64,000 nt of DNA from HXMU1420-2 sp017643305 (GTDB lineage Bacteria > Pseudomonadota > Alphaproteobacteria > Rhodobacterales > Rhodobacteraceae): NCBI GenBank assembly GCA_965217135.1, contig OZ244249.1:1178001-1242000 (forward strand), given 5' to 3'. Below are positions 24,581 through 32,858 of the stretch, one piece after another. The notes under the pieces are model-generated. The model ran no database searches. It was not told the DNA's origin and worked only from the letters and a program-made list of their open reading frames with translations. How positions within the stretch are numbered: the stretch's first letter is position 1; every line of letters begins with the position of its first letter. Both the position numbers and the translations under genes were made by a program.

Positions 24581-25762
24581 TCAGGCGGCAAGACGTTTCT
24601 TTTCTTCAAGGGCAGTAGCGGGGGGCGCGGCCGAGGTCACGCCCATTTCAGTCAGCGCCTCAGCGGCGGCTTGGGCCACACGGGTCATCACGTGGTGGTC
24701 CATCTGCCCGATGCATCCGACACGGAAGCTGTCCACGACGGTCAGCTTGCCGGGGTATATGATGAATCCACGCGCCTTCATGGCGTCGTAAAAGCGGGCA
24801 AAGTCGAATTTCGGGTCAGCCGGGCAGAAGAAGGTCACGATGATGGGTGACAGCCAGCGATCATCCAGCAGGGTTTCGAACCCCAGCGCGCGCATAGCAG
24901 GGACCAGTGTGTCGCGGTTTTTGAGGTAACGCGCGCCCCGGCCTGCGACGCCGCCCTCGGATGCATGCGCATCCAGCGCGGTCAGGAAGGCGGCGACCAC
25001 ATGTGTCGGCGGGGTGAACCGCCACTGGCCGGAGCTTTCCATCGTCTCCCATTGCGCATGCACGTCCAAGGCCAGCGAATGGGAATTGCCTTTGCTGGCA
25101 GCCAGCTCATCCTTGCGGCAGATGACAAAGCCAAAACCGGGCACGCCTTCGATACATTTGTTGGCGGAGGAGACAAACGCAGCGCATCCCAGCGCCTCGG
25201 GGTCCAGCGGCAGCGCGCCAAAGGCAGACATGCTGTCGATCAGCAGCTTGCGGCCCGCGGCACGGGTGGCGGCGGCGATTTCCTCCAACGGGTTCAGGAT
25301 GCCCGATGAGGTTTCACAATGGATTGCCAGCACATGGGTAATTGCGGGGTCATCGGCGAGGATCGCGGCCACCTCAGTGCCTCGTGGCGGCAGGTAATCA
25401 CCCATGTCCAGCAGATGACAGGCACGGCCCAGGTAGTCCAGCGTCTTGGCTGCGCGCAGGCCATAAGCCCCGTTGGCCAGTACCAGCACTTTGCCATCCC
25501 GTGGCACGAAGCTGCCCAGCATCGCTTCGACCAGAAAAGAGCCCGAACCCTGGATCGGCACGCAATCGTAGCAATCCCGTCCCGGCCCGATCAGGTCCAG
25601 CAGGCGCGACCGCAGGGTGCGGGTCATGGCGCGGAAATCATCATCCCAACTGCCCCAGTCCTTCAGCATCGCCTGTTTCACTGCGTAGGAGGTGGTCAGC
25701 GGCCCGGGTGTCAGGAGGTAGGGTTCACCGCCATCTGGGGCGGGCAGGGGGGTGTCGGACAT
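24581..25762 (-). CDS. phnW: 2-Aminoethylphosphonate-pyruvate transaminase
   Basis: 393 residues, fold type I PLP transaminase. It converts AEP and pyruvate to phosphonoacetaldehyde and alanine. Seen: LLTPGPLTTSYAVKQAML at the N-terminus, VPIQGSGSFLVEAMLGSF near 68, LLIDSMSAFGALP near 170 and the PLP lysine in SSANKCIEGVPGFG near 195. First gene of the phnW-phnA-phnY-pbfA-nagKA operon, preceded by GGAGATTATCCC and a short region shared with the divergent LysR regulator. Length and motifs are typical. Confidence 0.93.
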   Translation of the reverse strand: MSDTPLPAPDGGEPYLLTPGPLTTSYAVKQAMLKDWGSWDDDFRAMTRTLRSRLLDLIGPGRDCYDCVPIQGSGSFLVEAMLGSFVPRDGKVLVLANGAYGLRAAKTLDYLGRACHLLDMGDYLPPRGTEVAAILADDPAITHVLAIHCETSSGILNPLEEIAAATRAAGRKLLIDSMSAFGALPLDPEALGCAAFVSSANKCIEGVPGFGFVICRKDELAASKGNSHSLALDVHAQWETMESSGQWRFTPPTHVVAAFLTALDAHASEGGVAGRGARYLKNRDTLVPAMRALGFETLLDDRWLSPIIVTFFCPADPKFDFARFYDAMKARGFIIYPGKLTVVDSFRVGCIGQMDHHVMTRVAQAAAEALTEMGVTSAAPPATALEEKKRLAA

Positions 25763-25831
25763 GGGATAATCTCCGGGCTGTGACTGCCCTGCTTATGCGG
25801 TGTTGCGATACATATGAGAAATCTTTGTTTT

Positions 25832-25850
25832 TTATCCAACCATAAGATAA
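25832..25850. promoter_or_regulatory. Probable LysR operator between phnW and its regulator
   Basis: TTATC-N9-GATAA, an inverted repeat with the spacing expected of a LysR-type regulator site, lies 10 bases before the LysR start codon and 70 bases upstream of phnW. It fits autoregulation plus activation of the divergent phn operon; inducer unknown. Confidence 0.55.
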
Positions 25851-25859
25851 ATCTATATT

Positions 25860-26720
25860 ATGCGATACACTCAGCTCCGCGCCTTTCACAACGTCGCTCT
25901 ACATGGCGGTTTTTCACGTGCGGCCGAGGTGATGAACCAGACCCAGCCGTCACTGTCAGACCAGGTGCGGCGTCTGGAGCAGACCTATGACACCCTGCTG
26001 TTCCGGCGCGAGGCGCGCTCGGTCACCTTGACCCAAGCGGGCGAGGGGCTGTTCCGCCTGACGCGGGAGTTTTTTGAGACGGAGGAACGGATCGGCGACT
26101 ATTTGGACCATTCCGGCGCGGCGATCACCGGGCAGCTGCGCATCGTGGCCGACAGCGCGATCCATGTGGCCGACGCGGTGCAGGCGTTTCGCCGCGATCA
26201 TCCGCGCGTGTCAGTGGTGATCAGGTCGGGCAACACCGAAAACGTTCTACGCGCGTTGCGGAACTACGATGCAGAGGTTGGTATTGTCGGCAACATCGCC
26301 AGCGCGCCTGATCTGGACGTGGTCGATCTGGGCCGCACCCCGATCGTGGCAATTGGCGCACGCAGCAAATGGCGCGGGTCGGTGGCGTTCGGGGATCTGG
26401 TGCACCACAACCTGATCTTCCGCGAAACCGGCTCCAAAACCCGCGCGGCACTGGAGGCAGAGGCGGCGCGGCGGGGTCTCACGCTGGCCCCGGTGATCGA
26501 AGCGGAGGGGCGCGAGGCAATGCGCGAAATGGTGGCGGCGGGGGCCGGGCTGGGCTTTGTGTCCGAGGCCGAGGCAGGCCGCGACCCGCGCATAGTGCAG
26601 GTGCCGGTGACAGATGTGGACCTGGCGATGTCAGAAGCGTTGGTCACTCTGACTGCACGGCGCGAAGTGCCGGTGATCCGGGCATTTCTGGCGGTTATCG
26701 GCGTTCAGAACGGCACGTGA
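25860..26720 (+). CDS. LysR-family regulator of the AEP operon
   Basis: 286 residues. The N-terminal winged HTH (TQLRAFHNVALHGGFSRAAE, then MNQTQPSLSDQVRRLEQTY) is followed by a periplasmic-binding-protein-like effector domain (GQLRIVADSAIHVADAVQAF onward). It is divergent from phnW with 97 bases between, and the shared region holds a TTATC-N9-GATAA site. Related LysR proteins control AEP genes in other proteobacteria in response to AEP; the effector here is inferred. The first codons follow immediately on AT-rich promoter sequence, leaving only a short leader. Confidence 0.88.
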   Translation: MRYTQLRAFHNVALHGGFSRAAEVMNQTQPSLSDQVRRLEQTYDTLLFRREARSVTLTQAGEGLFRLTREFFETEERIGDYLDHSGAAITGQLRIVADSAIHVADAVQAFRRDHPRVSVVIRSGNTENVLRALRNYDAEVGIVGNIASAPDLDVVDLGRTPIVAIGARSKWRGSVAFGDLVHHNLIFRETGSKTRAALEAEAARRGLTLAPVIEAEGREAMREMVAAGAGLGFVSEAEAGRDPRIVQVPVTDVDLAMSEALVTLTARREVPVIRAFLAVIGVQNGT

Positions 26721-26899
26721 TAATAATTGCCGGTGCCGATGGAGATGTTGATCGGCCCGCACCTTTGCCCGACGGACACACCCCCATGCACACCCCCAGT
26801 GCCGACGCCGACATTGACATTAGTGTGCGGGCCGGGTGCACATTGCTCACACCCAGCGAGAGCGAGCGTGACGAGAGACAGAATGGCAATGAGCCGCAT
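26705..26899 (-). CDS. Small lipoprotein
   Basis: 64 residues. Signal peptide MRLIAILSLVTLALAGC has a clear lipobox LAGC, so the protein should be lipidated and exported. The mature part is Gly- and Val-rich (NVNVGVGTGGVHGGVSVG) with two more Cys. Unknown function. It overlaps the end of the LysR gene by 16 bases in convergent orientation. Confidence 0.65.
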   Translation of the reverse strand: MRLIAILSLVTLALAGCEQCAPGPHTNVNVGVGTGGVHGGVSVGQRCGPINISIGTGNYYHVPF

Positions 26900-27359
26900 G
26901 GTGTAGGTCCGTCTTGGTTGCCGGCGGACCGTAGCCGGTCTGGCGGGGCGGGATCAAGTGTGGGTCTCGGTTTGACGGGCATCCGCCTGGAGCGAAAGGA
27001 CAGCAAATCTGTTCTATTGCGATTTGATTAGCATAAGCGGTGGGTGTACCCCCACGCTACTCGCTACATTCGCTCCAAGGTTCGCATTGCATTTGCACAT
27101 CAAGAATGGTGGGGGGATCCATCAAGACTTGTGCACCCGGCGAGCAAATTCTCATTTCACCCGTCTCAGAGTTGGTTTGCACCACCGCTATTTTTTCTAG
27201 CACAATTGCTGTTTAAATATGTCCCTCGGCTGCAGCTAGCCTGGAGTTCAAGATTAAGATCGTGGAGGCCAAGAGAGCCTTTTTCACTTGATTTGATTCA
27301 GGTTATTGGAGTCTTTTTTCGGAAATAACGAACGTTGACCTCCCAACGCCAGCGCTCAT
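26900..27359. other. Intergenic region without a recognisable gene
   Basis: About 460 bases, GC-rich at the left and AT-rich from about 27000. No open frame has a ribosome binding site or protein-like content. It holds the promoter of the lipoprotein gene and possibly the terminator of parE, though I see no clear hairpin with a T-run. Confidence 0.3.
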
Positions 27360-29315
27360 TCACACATCCAACTCCTCCACAAACCGCGCGTTTTCCTGAA
27401 TGTACTGGAACCGCAGTTCGGGCTTTTTCCCCATCAGCCGCTCGACCAGATCGCCGGTTTCGCCCGGTTCGTCCTCGTCAATTGTCACCCGGATTAGCTT
27501 GCGGGTTTCGGGGTTCATCGTGGTGTCTTTCAGGTCCTTGGCGTCCATCTCGCCCAGCCCCTTGAACCGGCTGACATCGATCTTGCCCTTGCCGCCCAGG
27601 CCCTTTTCCATCCATTCATCCCGCTCCCGTTCATCGAGGCAATAGACACGCTTGGCGCCTTGTGTCAGGCGATAGAGCGGCGGGCAGGCCAAATACAGAT
27701 GGCCTTGATCAATCAGCGGGCGCATCTGGGTGAAGAAGAAGGTCATCAAAAGCGCAGCGATATGGGCGCCGTCGACATCAGCGTCGGTCATGATGATGAC
27801 CTTGTCATAGCGCAGATCGTCGATGTTGAACCGCGTGCCCAGCCCGACGCCAAGCGCATCGCAGAGGTCCTTGATTTCCGCATTGGTGGAGATCTTGGAC
27901 GACGCGGCCCCCAGCACGTTCAGAACCTTGCCACGCAGGGGCAGCATGGCCTGGGTCTTACGGTCCCGCGCGGCCTTGCCCGAGCCGCCGGCGCTGTCAC
28001 CTTCGACTATGAACAACTCCGTGCCCTCCCGCGCGCTTTGCGAGCAGTCGACCAGCTTGCCGGGCAGGCGCAGTTTCTTCGTGGCAGATTTACGTGCAGT
28101 TTCTTTTTCCTGGCGGCGGCGCAGCCGTTCTTCGGCCCGCAGCACGAGGAAATCGAGGATGGAACCCGCGGATTTGGTATCTGCGGCGAGCCAATTGTCG
28201 AAATGGTCGCGTACGGCATTTTCGACGAGCTTCTGCGCTTCGACAGTGGCGAGGCGGTCCTTGGTCTGACCCACGAATTCGGGTTCGCGGATGAAGCAGG
28301 AAACCAGCGCGCAGCCGCCTGAATTCAGATCTTCGCGGGTGATCTGACTGGCTTTTTTGTTGTTCACCAGCTCGCCATAGGCGCGGATGCCTTTCAGCAC
28401 GGCGGCCCAGAACCCGGCCTCATGCGTACCGCCTTCGGGCGTGGGCACGGTGTTGCAGTAGGATTGGATGAACCCGTCGCGCGAGGGCGTCCAGTTGATC
28501 GCCCATTCAACCTTGCCGGGCGTGCCGAACCTTTCCATGAAATCAACCGTGCCCGCAAACGGCGCGTCAGCATAGGTGGAGGCGGCGCCCAGTGTTTCCT
28601 GAAGGTAATCGGCCAGGCCGCCTGGGAAATGGAAGGTGGCCTCGGTCGGTGTTTCGCCATCATCGATGGCTGATTTCCAGCGGATTTCGACGCCGGAAAA
28701 GAGGTAGGCTTTGGACCGGATCGATTTGAACAGCCGCGCGGGTTTGAAGCGGTGATGGCCGAAGATTTCCTCATCCGCGTGGAAGGTGACGGTGGTGCCC
28801 CGGCGATTGGGGGCGGCGCTGACCTCGGCCACAGGGCCCAGTGGCAGGCCGCGTGAGAAGCTTTGTTCAAAGAGTTTGCGGTCACGGGCGACCTGGACCA
28901 CCATGCTGTCCGACAGGGCGTTGACGACTGATGCGCCCACACCATGCAGGCCGCCAGAGGTCTGGTAGGCCTCGCCGGAGAACTTGCCGCCTGCGTGCAG
29001 CGTGCACAGGATCACCTCCAGCGCGGATTTGTCGGGGAATTTCGGATGTGGGTCGATGGGGATACCGCGGCCGTTGTCGCGGACCGTGAGCGCGTAGTCG
29101 GCGTGCAGTTCGACCTCAATCCGCGTGGCATGGCCGGCAACCGCTTCGTCCATCGAGTTGTCGAGGATTTCGGCCACCATGTGATGCAGCGCGCGTTCAT
29201 CAGTGCCGCCGATATACATGCCCGGCCGTTTGCGGACCGGTTCGAGCCCTTCGAGCACTTCGATGGAGGAGGCGTCGTAGTCTGAGGGGGCCACCCCAGT
29301 GAGGAGGTCGTTCAT
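27360..29315 (-). CDS. parE: DNA topoisomerase IV subunit B
   Basis: 651 residues. ATPase subunit of topoisomerase IV, which decatenates daughter chromosomes with ParC. Seen: GHKL ATPase motifs (EILDNSMDEAVAGH near 50, DNGRGIPIDPHP near 80, GGLHGVGASVVNALS near 120), the TOPRIM domain with EGDSAGGSGKAARDR near 425 and TDADVDGAHIAALL near 505, and C-terminal SRFKGLGEMD. Features and length match ParE more than GyrB, which is usually about 800 residues in this group. Divergent from the AhpD-like gene. Confidence 0.95.
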   Translation of the reverse strand: MNDLLTGVAPSDYDASSIEVLEGLEPVRKRPGMYIGGTDERALHHMVAEILDNSMDEAVAGHATRIEVELHADYALTVRDNGRGIPIDPHPKFPDKSALEVILCTLHAGGKFSGEAYQTSGGLHGVGASVVNALSDSMVVQVARDRKLFEQSFSRGLPLGPVAEVSAAPNRRGTTVTFHADEEIFGHHRFKPARLFKSIRSKAYLFSGVEIRWKSAIDDGETPTEATFHFPGGLADYLQETLGAASTYADAPFAGTVDFMERFGTPGKVEWAINWTPSRDGFIQSYCNTVPTPEGGTHEAGFWAAVLKGIRAYGELVNNKKASQITREDLNSGGCALVSCFIREPEFVGQTKDRLATVEAQKLVENAVRDHFDNWLAADTKSAGSILDFLVLRAEERLRRRQEKETARKSATKKLRLPGKLVDCSQSAREGTELFIVEGDSAGGSGKAARDRKTQAMLPLRGKVLNVLGAASSKISTNAEIKDLCDALGVGLGTRFNIDDLRYDKVIIMTDADVDGAHIAALLMTFFFTQMRPLIDQGHLYLACPPLYRLTQGAKRVYCLDERERDEWMEKGLGGKGKIDVSRFKGLGEMDAKDLKDTTMNPETRKLIRVTIDEDEPGETGDLVERLMGKKPELRFQYIQENARFVEELDV

Positions 29316-29400
29316 ACCGCTGCTCTTGTTTTTGGTGTTCGTGCGATTATGGCAGGGGTTGCGCGTCGGGGGAAGGGGACGAATGATGGATCATTCGTTG

Positions 29401-29442
29401 GAAATCCGTGGACGGATTTCATGCGATTTGTGGACAAATCGC
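29401..29442. repeat. Paired-hairpin intergenic repeat
   Basis: GAAATCC-GTGGAC-GGATTTC (29401-29420) is followed by GCGATTTG-TGGA-CAAATCGC (29423-29442). A very similar pair occurs at 45509-45549. Here the pair lies in the leader of the AhpD-like gene and between divergent genes, so it is not acting as an ordinary terminator. Confidence 0.55.
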
Positions 29443-29464
29443 GGTGCATCGGAGGGGAGAGGCG

Positions 29465-30070
29465 ATGACCTGGATCAAGACGGTTCCTTTTGAAGTGGCA
29501 ACGGGCCGGTTGCGAAAGCTCTACGAGCGGGTGACCGGGCCCGGGAACAATGTGGACAATATCATGATGGCGCATTCTCTGCGGCCGCATTCGATGGAAG
29601 GGCACATGGCGCTGTACAAAAACGTGCTGCACCATACCGGGAACAGCCTGCCGAAATGGGTGTTGGAGCTTTTGGGCGTGCGAGTGAGCCACCTGAACGG
29701 GTGTGACTACTGTGTGCGGCACCACGCGGCGGGGCTGCGGCGGCTGTTGGCGGATGACGCGCGGGCGGATGCAGTGATCGGAGCGGCCACCGGTGATGGG
29801 GTGTTTGAGGGTATCGTGGACCCGTCGGTTCAGCAGATGCTGGTTTATGCTGAGCAGCTGACCAGTGCGGCGCAGGATATGGATGTTGCGGATGTGGAGG
29901 CCTTGCGGGCGGTCGGGCTGGAGGACGGGCAGATCCTCGAGGTGAACCAGGTGGTCGCGTATTTTGCCTATGCCAACCGAACTGTACTGGGTCTGGGGGT
30001 GAATACGGACGGCGATGTGATTGGGCTGAGCCCAGGGTCAGATAATCCCGACGAATGGGGCCATCATTGA
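29465..30070 (+). CDS. AhpD-like/carboxymuconolactone decarboxylase-family protein
   Basis: About 201 residues of the AhpD-like fold. The motif NGCDYCVRHH near 73-82 carries the CXXC plus His relay found in alkylhydroperoxidase-type members, so a peroxidase-related thiol activity is likely rather than carboxymuconolactone decarboxylation. The ATG at 29465 is chosen because GGAGGGGAGAGGCG stands directly upstream. Single gene, divergent from parE, with a paired hairpin in its leader. Confidence 0.8.
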   Translation: MTWIKTVPFEVATGRLRKLYERVTGPGNNVDNIMMAHSLRPHSMEGHMALYKNVLHHTGNSLPKWVLELLGVRVSHLNGCDYCVRHHAAGLRRLLADDARADAVIGAATGDGVFEGIVDPSVQQMLVYAEQLTSAAQDMDVADVEALRAVGLEDGQILEVNQVVAYFAYANRTVLGLGVNTDGDVIGLSPGSDNPDEWGHH

Positions 30071-30446
30071 TCGGGGAGGAAACGCTGCTCGCCGCCTTGT
30101 AAGCGTCGCCCGGCATATCTGAGTAAATATGGAGAGGTGGGGCGTGTTTCCGGCTGTGTCTTTGGTGCGCAGCCAGTTGGTCATTTCGTCTTTGGTGAAT
30201 GGACCTTGCACGACGGCGATGATGCGGTTGCCGATGTCTTCGGTCGCCTGTCTGATCCGTAATTCGTTGGGGTAAAGGCAGACAATTCACGACTTGTAGA
30301 CAGCGCGCTTGCTTCCCGCGCGGTCAAAAGTTTTCTACGGTCCGCACAGTTTGATCAACCTGCAGATCTGGTTGCTGTGCATGCGTTTCGTAGCGCAGGC
30401 TCCAAAATTTGCATTTCAATACACATTTTGGAGCACGTATTTTCAG
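30071..30446. other. Intergenic region, no supported gene
   Basis: About 375 bases. A minus-strand frame from 30286 to about 30100 (ELRIRQATEDIGNRIIAVVQ, then GPFTKDEMTNWLRTKD) looks protein-like but has no start codon, and a stop lies just upstream. It may be the remains of a gene. Nothing else is seen. Confidence 0.3.
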
Positions 30447-31058
30447 TCAGTCGCCGCCGCCTTTTTCGAAAGCGCGTGTATAGGCTGGGCGGGCGTGGAT
30501 GCGTTCCACAAAATCTGCCAGTTGCGGGAAATCTGCACGGCGGCCCAGACGCATGGCGATCTCAGCGGGGAAGCTGAGCATGATATCCGCTGCCGAAAGC
30601 TGGTCCAGCACGAAATGCCCGGACGGGCGCAGGATCTGCTCCATGTAGGTGAAATGGCTGTCGAGCTGTTGTTCGATACGCGGCTGCAGGGGCGCGCCAG
30701 CATCGCCCAGCGTACCGACATAAAGGTTGAGCAGGATCGGGGTCATAGCCGAGCCTTCGGCGAAATGCATGAGCTCCAGATGCTGAACATAGGCATCACT
30801 GCCTGCGGGGGGGATCATCTGAGGTCCGTAAGCGGCGCAGAGCACCTCCACGATGGCGGCCGATTCCGAGATCACGCGCCCGTCCATCTCAATCACCGGG
30901 GATTTGCCCAGAGGGTGGATCTGCATCAGTTCTGGTGGGGCGAGGTTGGTCTTTTGATTGCGCTCGTAGCGGCGCACTTCGTAGGGCGCCTCCAGCTCTT
31001 CCAGCAGCCATAGGATGCGGTGGGAGCGGGAGCGGTTCAGGTGGTGTACAGTGATCAT
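30447..31058 (-). CDS. Glutathione S-transferase
   Basis: 203 residues. N-terminal thioredoxin-like domain (MITVHHLNRSRSHRILWLLE; cis-Pro in GKSPVIE; ESAAIVEVL for the glutathione glutamyl contact) and a C-terminal all-helical domain (SAADIMLSFPAEIAMRLG). A Ser or Tyr near residue 10 would activate glutathione. Cytosolic; substrate unknown. Its ATG overlaps the stop of the epoxide hydrolase (ATGA), and GSTs and epoxide hydrolases both act on electrophilic epoxides, which suggests a shared detoxification or epoxide-using route (inference). Confidence 0.88.
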   Translation of the reverse strand: MITVHHLNRSRSHRILWLLEELEAPYEVRRYERNQKTNLAPPELMQIHPLGKSPVIEMDGRVISESAAIVEVLCAAYGPQMIPPAGSDAYVQHLELMHFAEGSAMTPILLNLYVGTLGDAGAPLQPRIEQQLDSHFTYMEQILRPSGHFVLDQLSAADIMLSFPAEIAMRLGRRADFPQLADFVERIHARPAYTRAFEKGGGD

Positions 31059-31930
31059 GTTGCGGTCCAGTTCAGGATATGGGCGGCCACCTCATGTGGT
31101 TTCTGGTGGCACAGCCAGTGGTCAACGTCTTCCATTTCGATGCGGGTCAGGTCGGGGGCGAATTCTTCCAACCCATCGGTGACCTCCGGCAGCAGGGCCT
31201 TGTCGCCCAAGCCCCAGATCAGAAGATGGGGGCAGCGGACCATCATTTTTTCTTTTGGCCAGGAGGGCAGCTCTTGTAACGGTTCCCCGGGCTTGGGCAC
31301 CAGCAGGGGCGAGGCCCGGTACCAGTTGATCATGCCGTTCAGGCGGCCGGGGCGAGCCCATTCGGTGCGGTATTCTTCCAGCCGCTCGGGCGATAGCCAG
31401 TTGAAGGCCATCCGGGCGGAAAAGAACGTTATCATTTTCTCCAGGTTGTTCGCGGCGAGTTTTTCGTGACTGTCGGGCTGACGCAGATAGGTGATGTATT
31501 GCGAGGCTTCGGTCTGCGCTCCGCCTGTGGCAAGTGCGCGTTGGAACGGCACCGGATGCACCCCGTTGAGGATGATGAGCCGGTCCACAAGCTGCGGGTA
31601 GAACATCGCCAGCCCATAGGCCACGGCGGCGCCCCAGTCATGGCCCAGCACGGTAACCTTGTCGCCGTAATGCGCGATCAGGGCGGCCATGTCGCTGGTC
31701 AGTGCCGCACCTGTGTAATTCTCCACTTCAGTGGGCGCCCAGCTTTGGCCATAGCCGCGCTGATCCGGTGCAATGCAATAGAACTGGTCCGTCAGCAGCG
31801 GGGCCAGTTCGGCCCAGGCGCCGCCGTATTCCGGGAACCCATGCAGCATCAGCAGCGGCGGGTTTTCGGGGTTGCCCCAATGGCGCACGAAGAACGGATG
31901 ACCATTCAGGTCGATGGTTTCGGTGTGCAT
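31055..31930 (-). CDS. Alpha/beta-hydrolase, epoxide hydrolase-like
   Basis: About 291 residues. Seen: oxyanion HGFPEYGGAW near 31-40, nucleophile elbow GHDWGAAVA with Asp near 100 as in epoxide hydrolases and haloalkane dehalogenases, cap domain, and late His in DVDHWLC near 270. An Asp nucleophile plus two cap Tyr residues fit epoxide hydrolase best. The ATG at 31930 has GGAGGAGA upstream; the open frame extends farther but without a better start. Coupled to the GST downstream. Confidence 0.85.
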   Translation of the reverse strand: MHTETIDLNGHPFFVRHWGNPENPPLLMLHGFPEYGGAWAELAPLLTDQFYCIAPDQRGYGQSWAPTEVENYTGAALTSDMAALIAHYGDKVTVLGHDWGAAVAYGLAMFYPQLVDRLIILNGVHPVPFQRALATGGAQTEASQYITYLRQPDSHEKLAANNLEKMITFFSARMAFNWLSPERLEEYRTEWARPGRLNGMINWYRASPLLVPKPGEPLQELPSWPKEKMMVRCPHLLIWGLGDKALLPEVTDGLEEFAPDLTRIEMEDVDHWLCHQKPHEVAAHILNWTAT

Positions 31931-32005
31931 GGGTCTCCTCCACCATGTCCCCGGTTTTCCCGCCAGTGTCGGGCTGGCGTGGGCACAGTGCAATTGTTGT
32001 GACCG

Positions 32006-32341
32006 ATGACGTTGCGGAATGGCGGGTTCTTTATGCGGATCAGGGAACTGGGGGGCAACGGCAGCTATTGCCCGGCGAGCAAAGACAGGACACGTGCGCG
32101 CCTTAGTACGATGCGGCATTTGCTGTTGACGCTGGCTTATCTGGTCAAGGATGCAGAGACTGTCGGACACCCTGGCGTGCCCAATGCGCACCCTTACAAA
32201 CGCTGGCGCCGCCCGCTGGATGAAATCCGGCACATAGACGGCTACAATGCACGCCTGTTCATGTTGGATGAAGAGCTGAACGGTTGGATTCGAACCCGGT
32301 GGCAACAGGTCCTGTTCAAGCATGCCTCCATGATCGGCTGA
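32006..32341 (+). CDS. Doubtful ORF upstream of the epoxide hydrolase
   Basis: A 111-residue frame, basic, ending WIRTRWQQVLFKHASMIG, with an internal ATG at 32111 (MRHLLLTLAYLVKDAETVGH). No good Shine-Dalgarno, no family, and the opposite strand is also open. It fills the gap between two minus-strand genes. I list it because the 415-base gap holds nothing better, but it may be chance. Confidence 0.25.
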   Translation: MTLRNGGFFMRIRELGGNGSYCPASKDRTRARLSTMRHLLLTLAYLVKDAETVGHPGVPNAHPYKRWRRPLDEIRHIDGYNARLFMLDEELNGWIRTRWQQVLFKHASMIG

Positions 32342-32347
32342 GGCGGG

Positions 32348-32755
32348 TTATTCCCTTACTTCGTGCACCTCGATCACATTGCCGTCGGGGTCATAGAAAA
32401 AGATCTGGTGCCAGCCTTCCACCGCCTGGTTGCCCCAGTCGGAATAGGGGATGCCCTGCGCATCCAGATGCGCCTTGAAGGCGTCTATGTCATCTGTGCG
32501 ATAGGCGATATGGCCGCGGCTGACAGGGTTCACCGTCTGGCCGGAATTGAACCCAGCATGGATATCCTTTTGTGCCAGGTGCATCTGGATCGCCCCATCA
32601 GTGACAAAAGCCACGTCGCCTGCATAACCCTGCCGTTTTTCCAAAGTGGGCAGCCTGCCGCTTTCTTCGGATAGGCCCATCACATCACGGTAGAACCGGT
32701 CCAGTCGTTCGACGTTTTCGGTGGAAAGGTTGATGTGGTGCAGGGTCATTTTCAT
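32348..32755 (-). CDS. VOC-family (glyoxalase-like) protein
   Basis: About 135 residues with two beta-alpha-beta-beta-beta modules: MKMTLHHINLSTENVERLDR and GHIAYRTDDIDAFKAHLDAQ. Metal ligand candidates are H in LHHINL, E or H in the GHIAYRT strand, and E in IEVHEV at the C-terminus. Members are glyoxalases, dioxygenases or resistance proteins; activity not assigned. The ATG at 32755 has AAGGA 9 bases upstream. It is co-directional with the GST-hydrolase pair but separated by 415 bases. Confidence 0.8.
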   Translation of the reverse strand: MKMTLHHINLSTENVERLDRFYRDVMGLSEESGRLPTLEKRQGYAGDVAFVTDGAIQMHLAQKDIHAGFNSGQTVNPVSRGHIAYRTDDIDAFKAHLDAQGIPYSDWGNQAVEGWHQIFFYDPDGNVIEVHEVRE

Positions 32756-32826
32756 CGGAGTCGTTCCTTTGTGGGGCGCCAAGGGTTTTCGAAAGCCCTC
32801 GGCAAAACGATTTTCAAACCGCTTGT

Positions 32827-32852
32827 CCCAAGCCGCTTCGACGCGGCTTGGG
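32827..32852. terminator. Stable hairpin after the oxidoreductase gene
   Basis: CCCAAGCCGC-TTCGAC-GCGGCTTGGG, a perfect 10-base stem, 6 bases past the stop of the NADP-dependent oxidoreductase on the minus strand. There is no T-run, so it may be an mRNA 3' end stabiliser rather than a simple terminator. Confidence 0.5.
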
Positions 32853-32858
32853 CTGGCG

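Noticed and set aside
30064..30286. Minus-strand protein-like frame (GPFTKDEMTNWLRTKD region)
   Set aside because: No start codon after the upstream stop, no recognised family and overlap with the AhpD-like gene end. Possibly a gene remnant, but not well enough supported.
32277..32322. GGATTCGAACC on the plus strand, resembling a minus-strand tRNA T-arm
   Set aside because: The bases flanking the loop do not form a 5-base T stem, and no acceptor, D or anticodon stems can be drawn around it.
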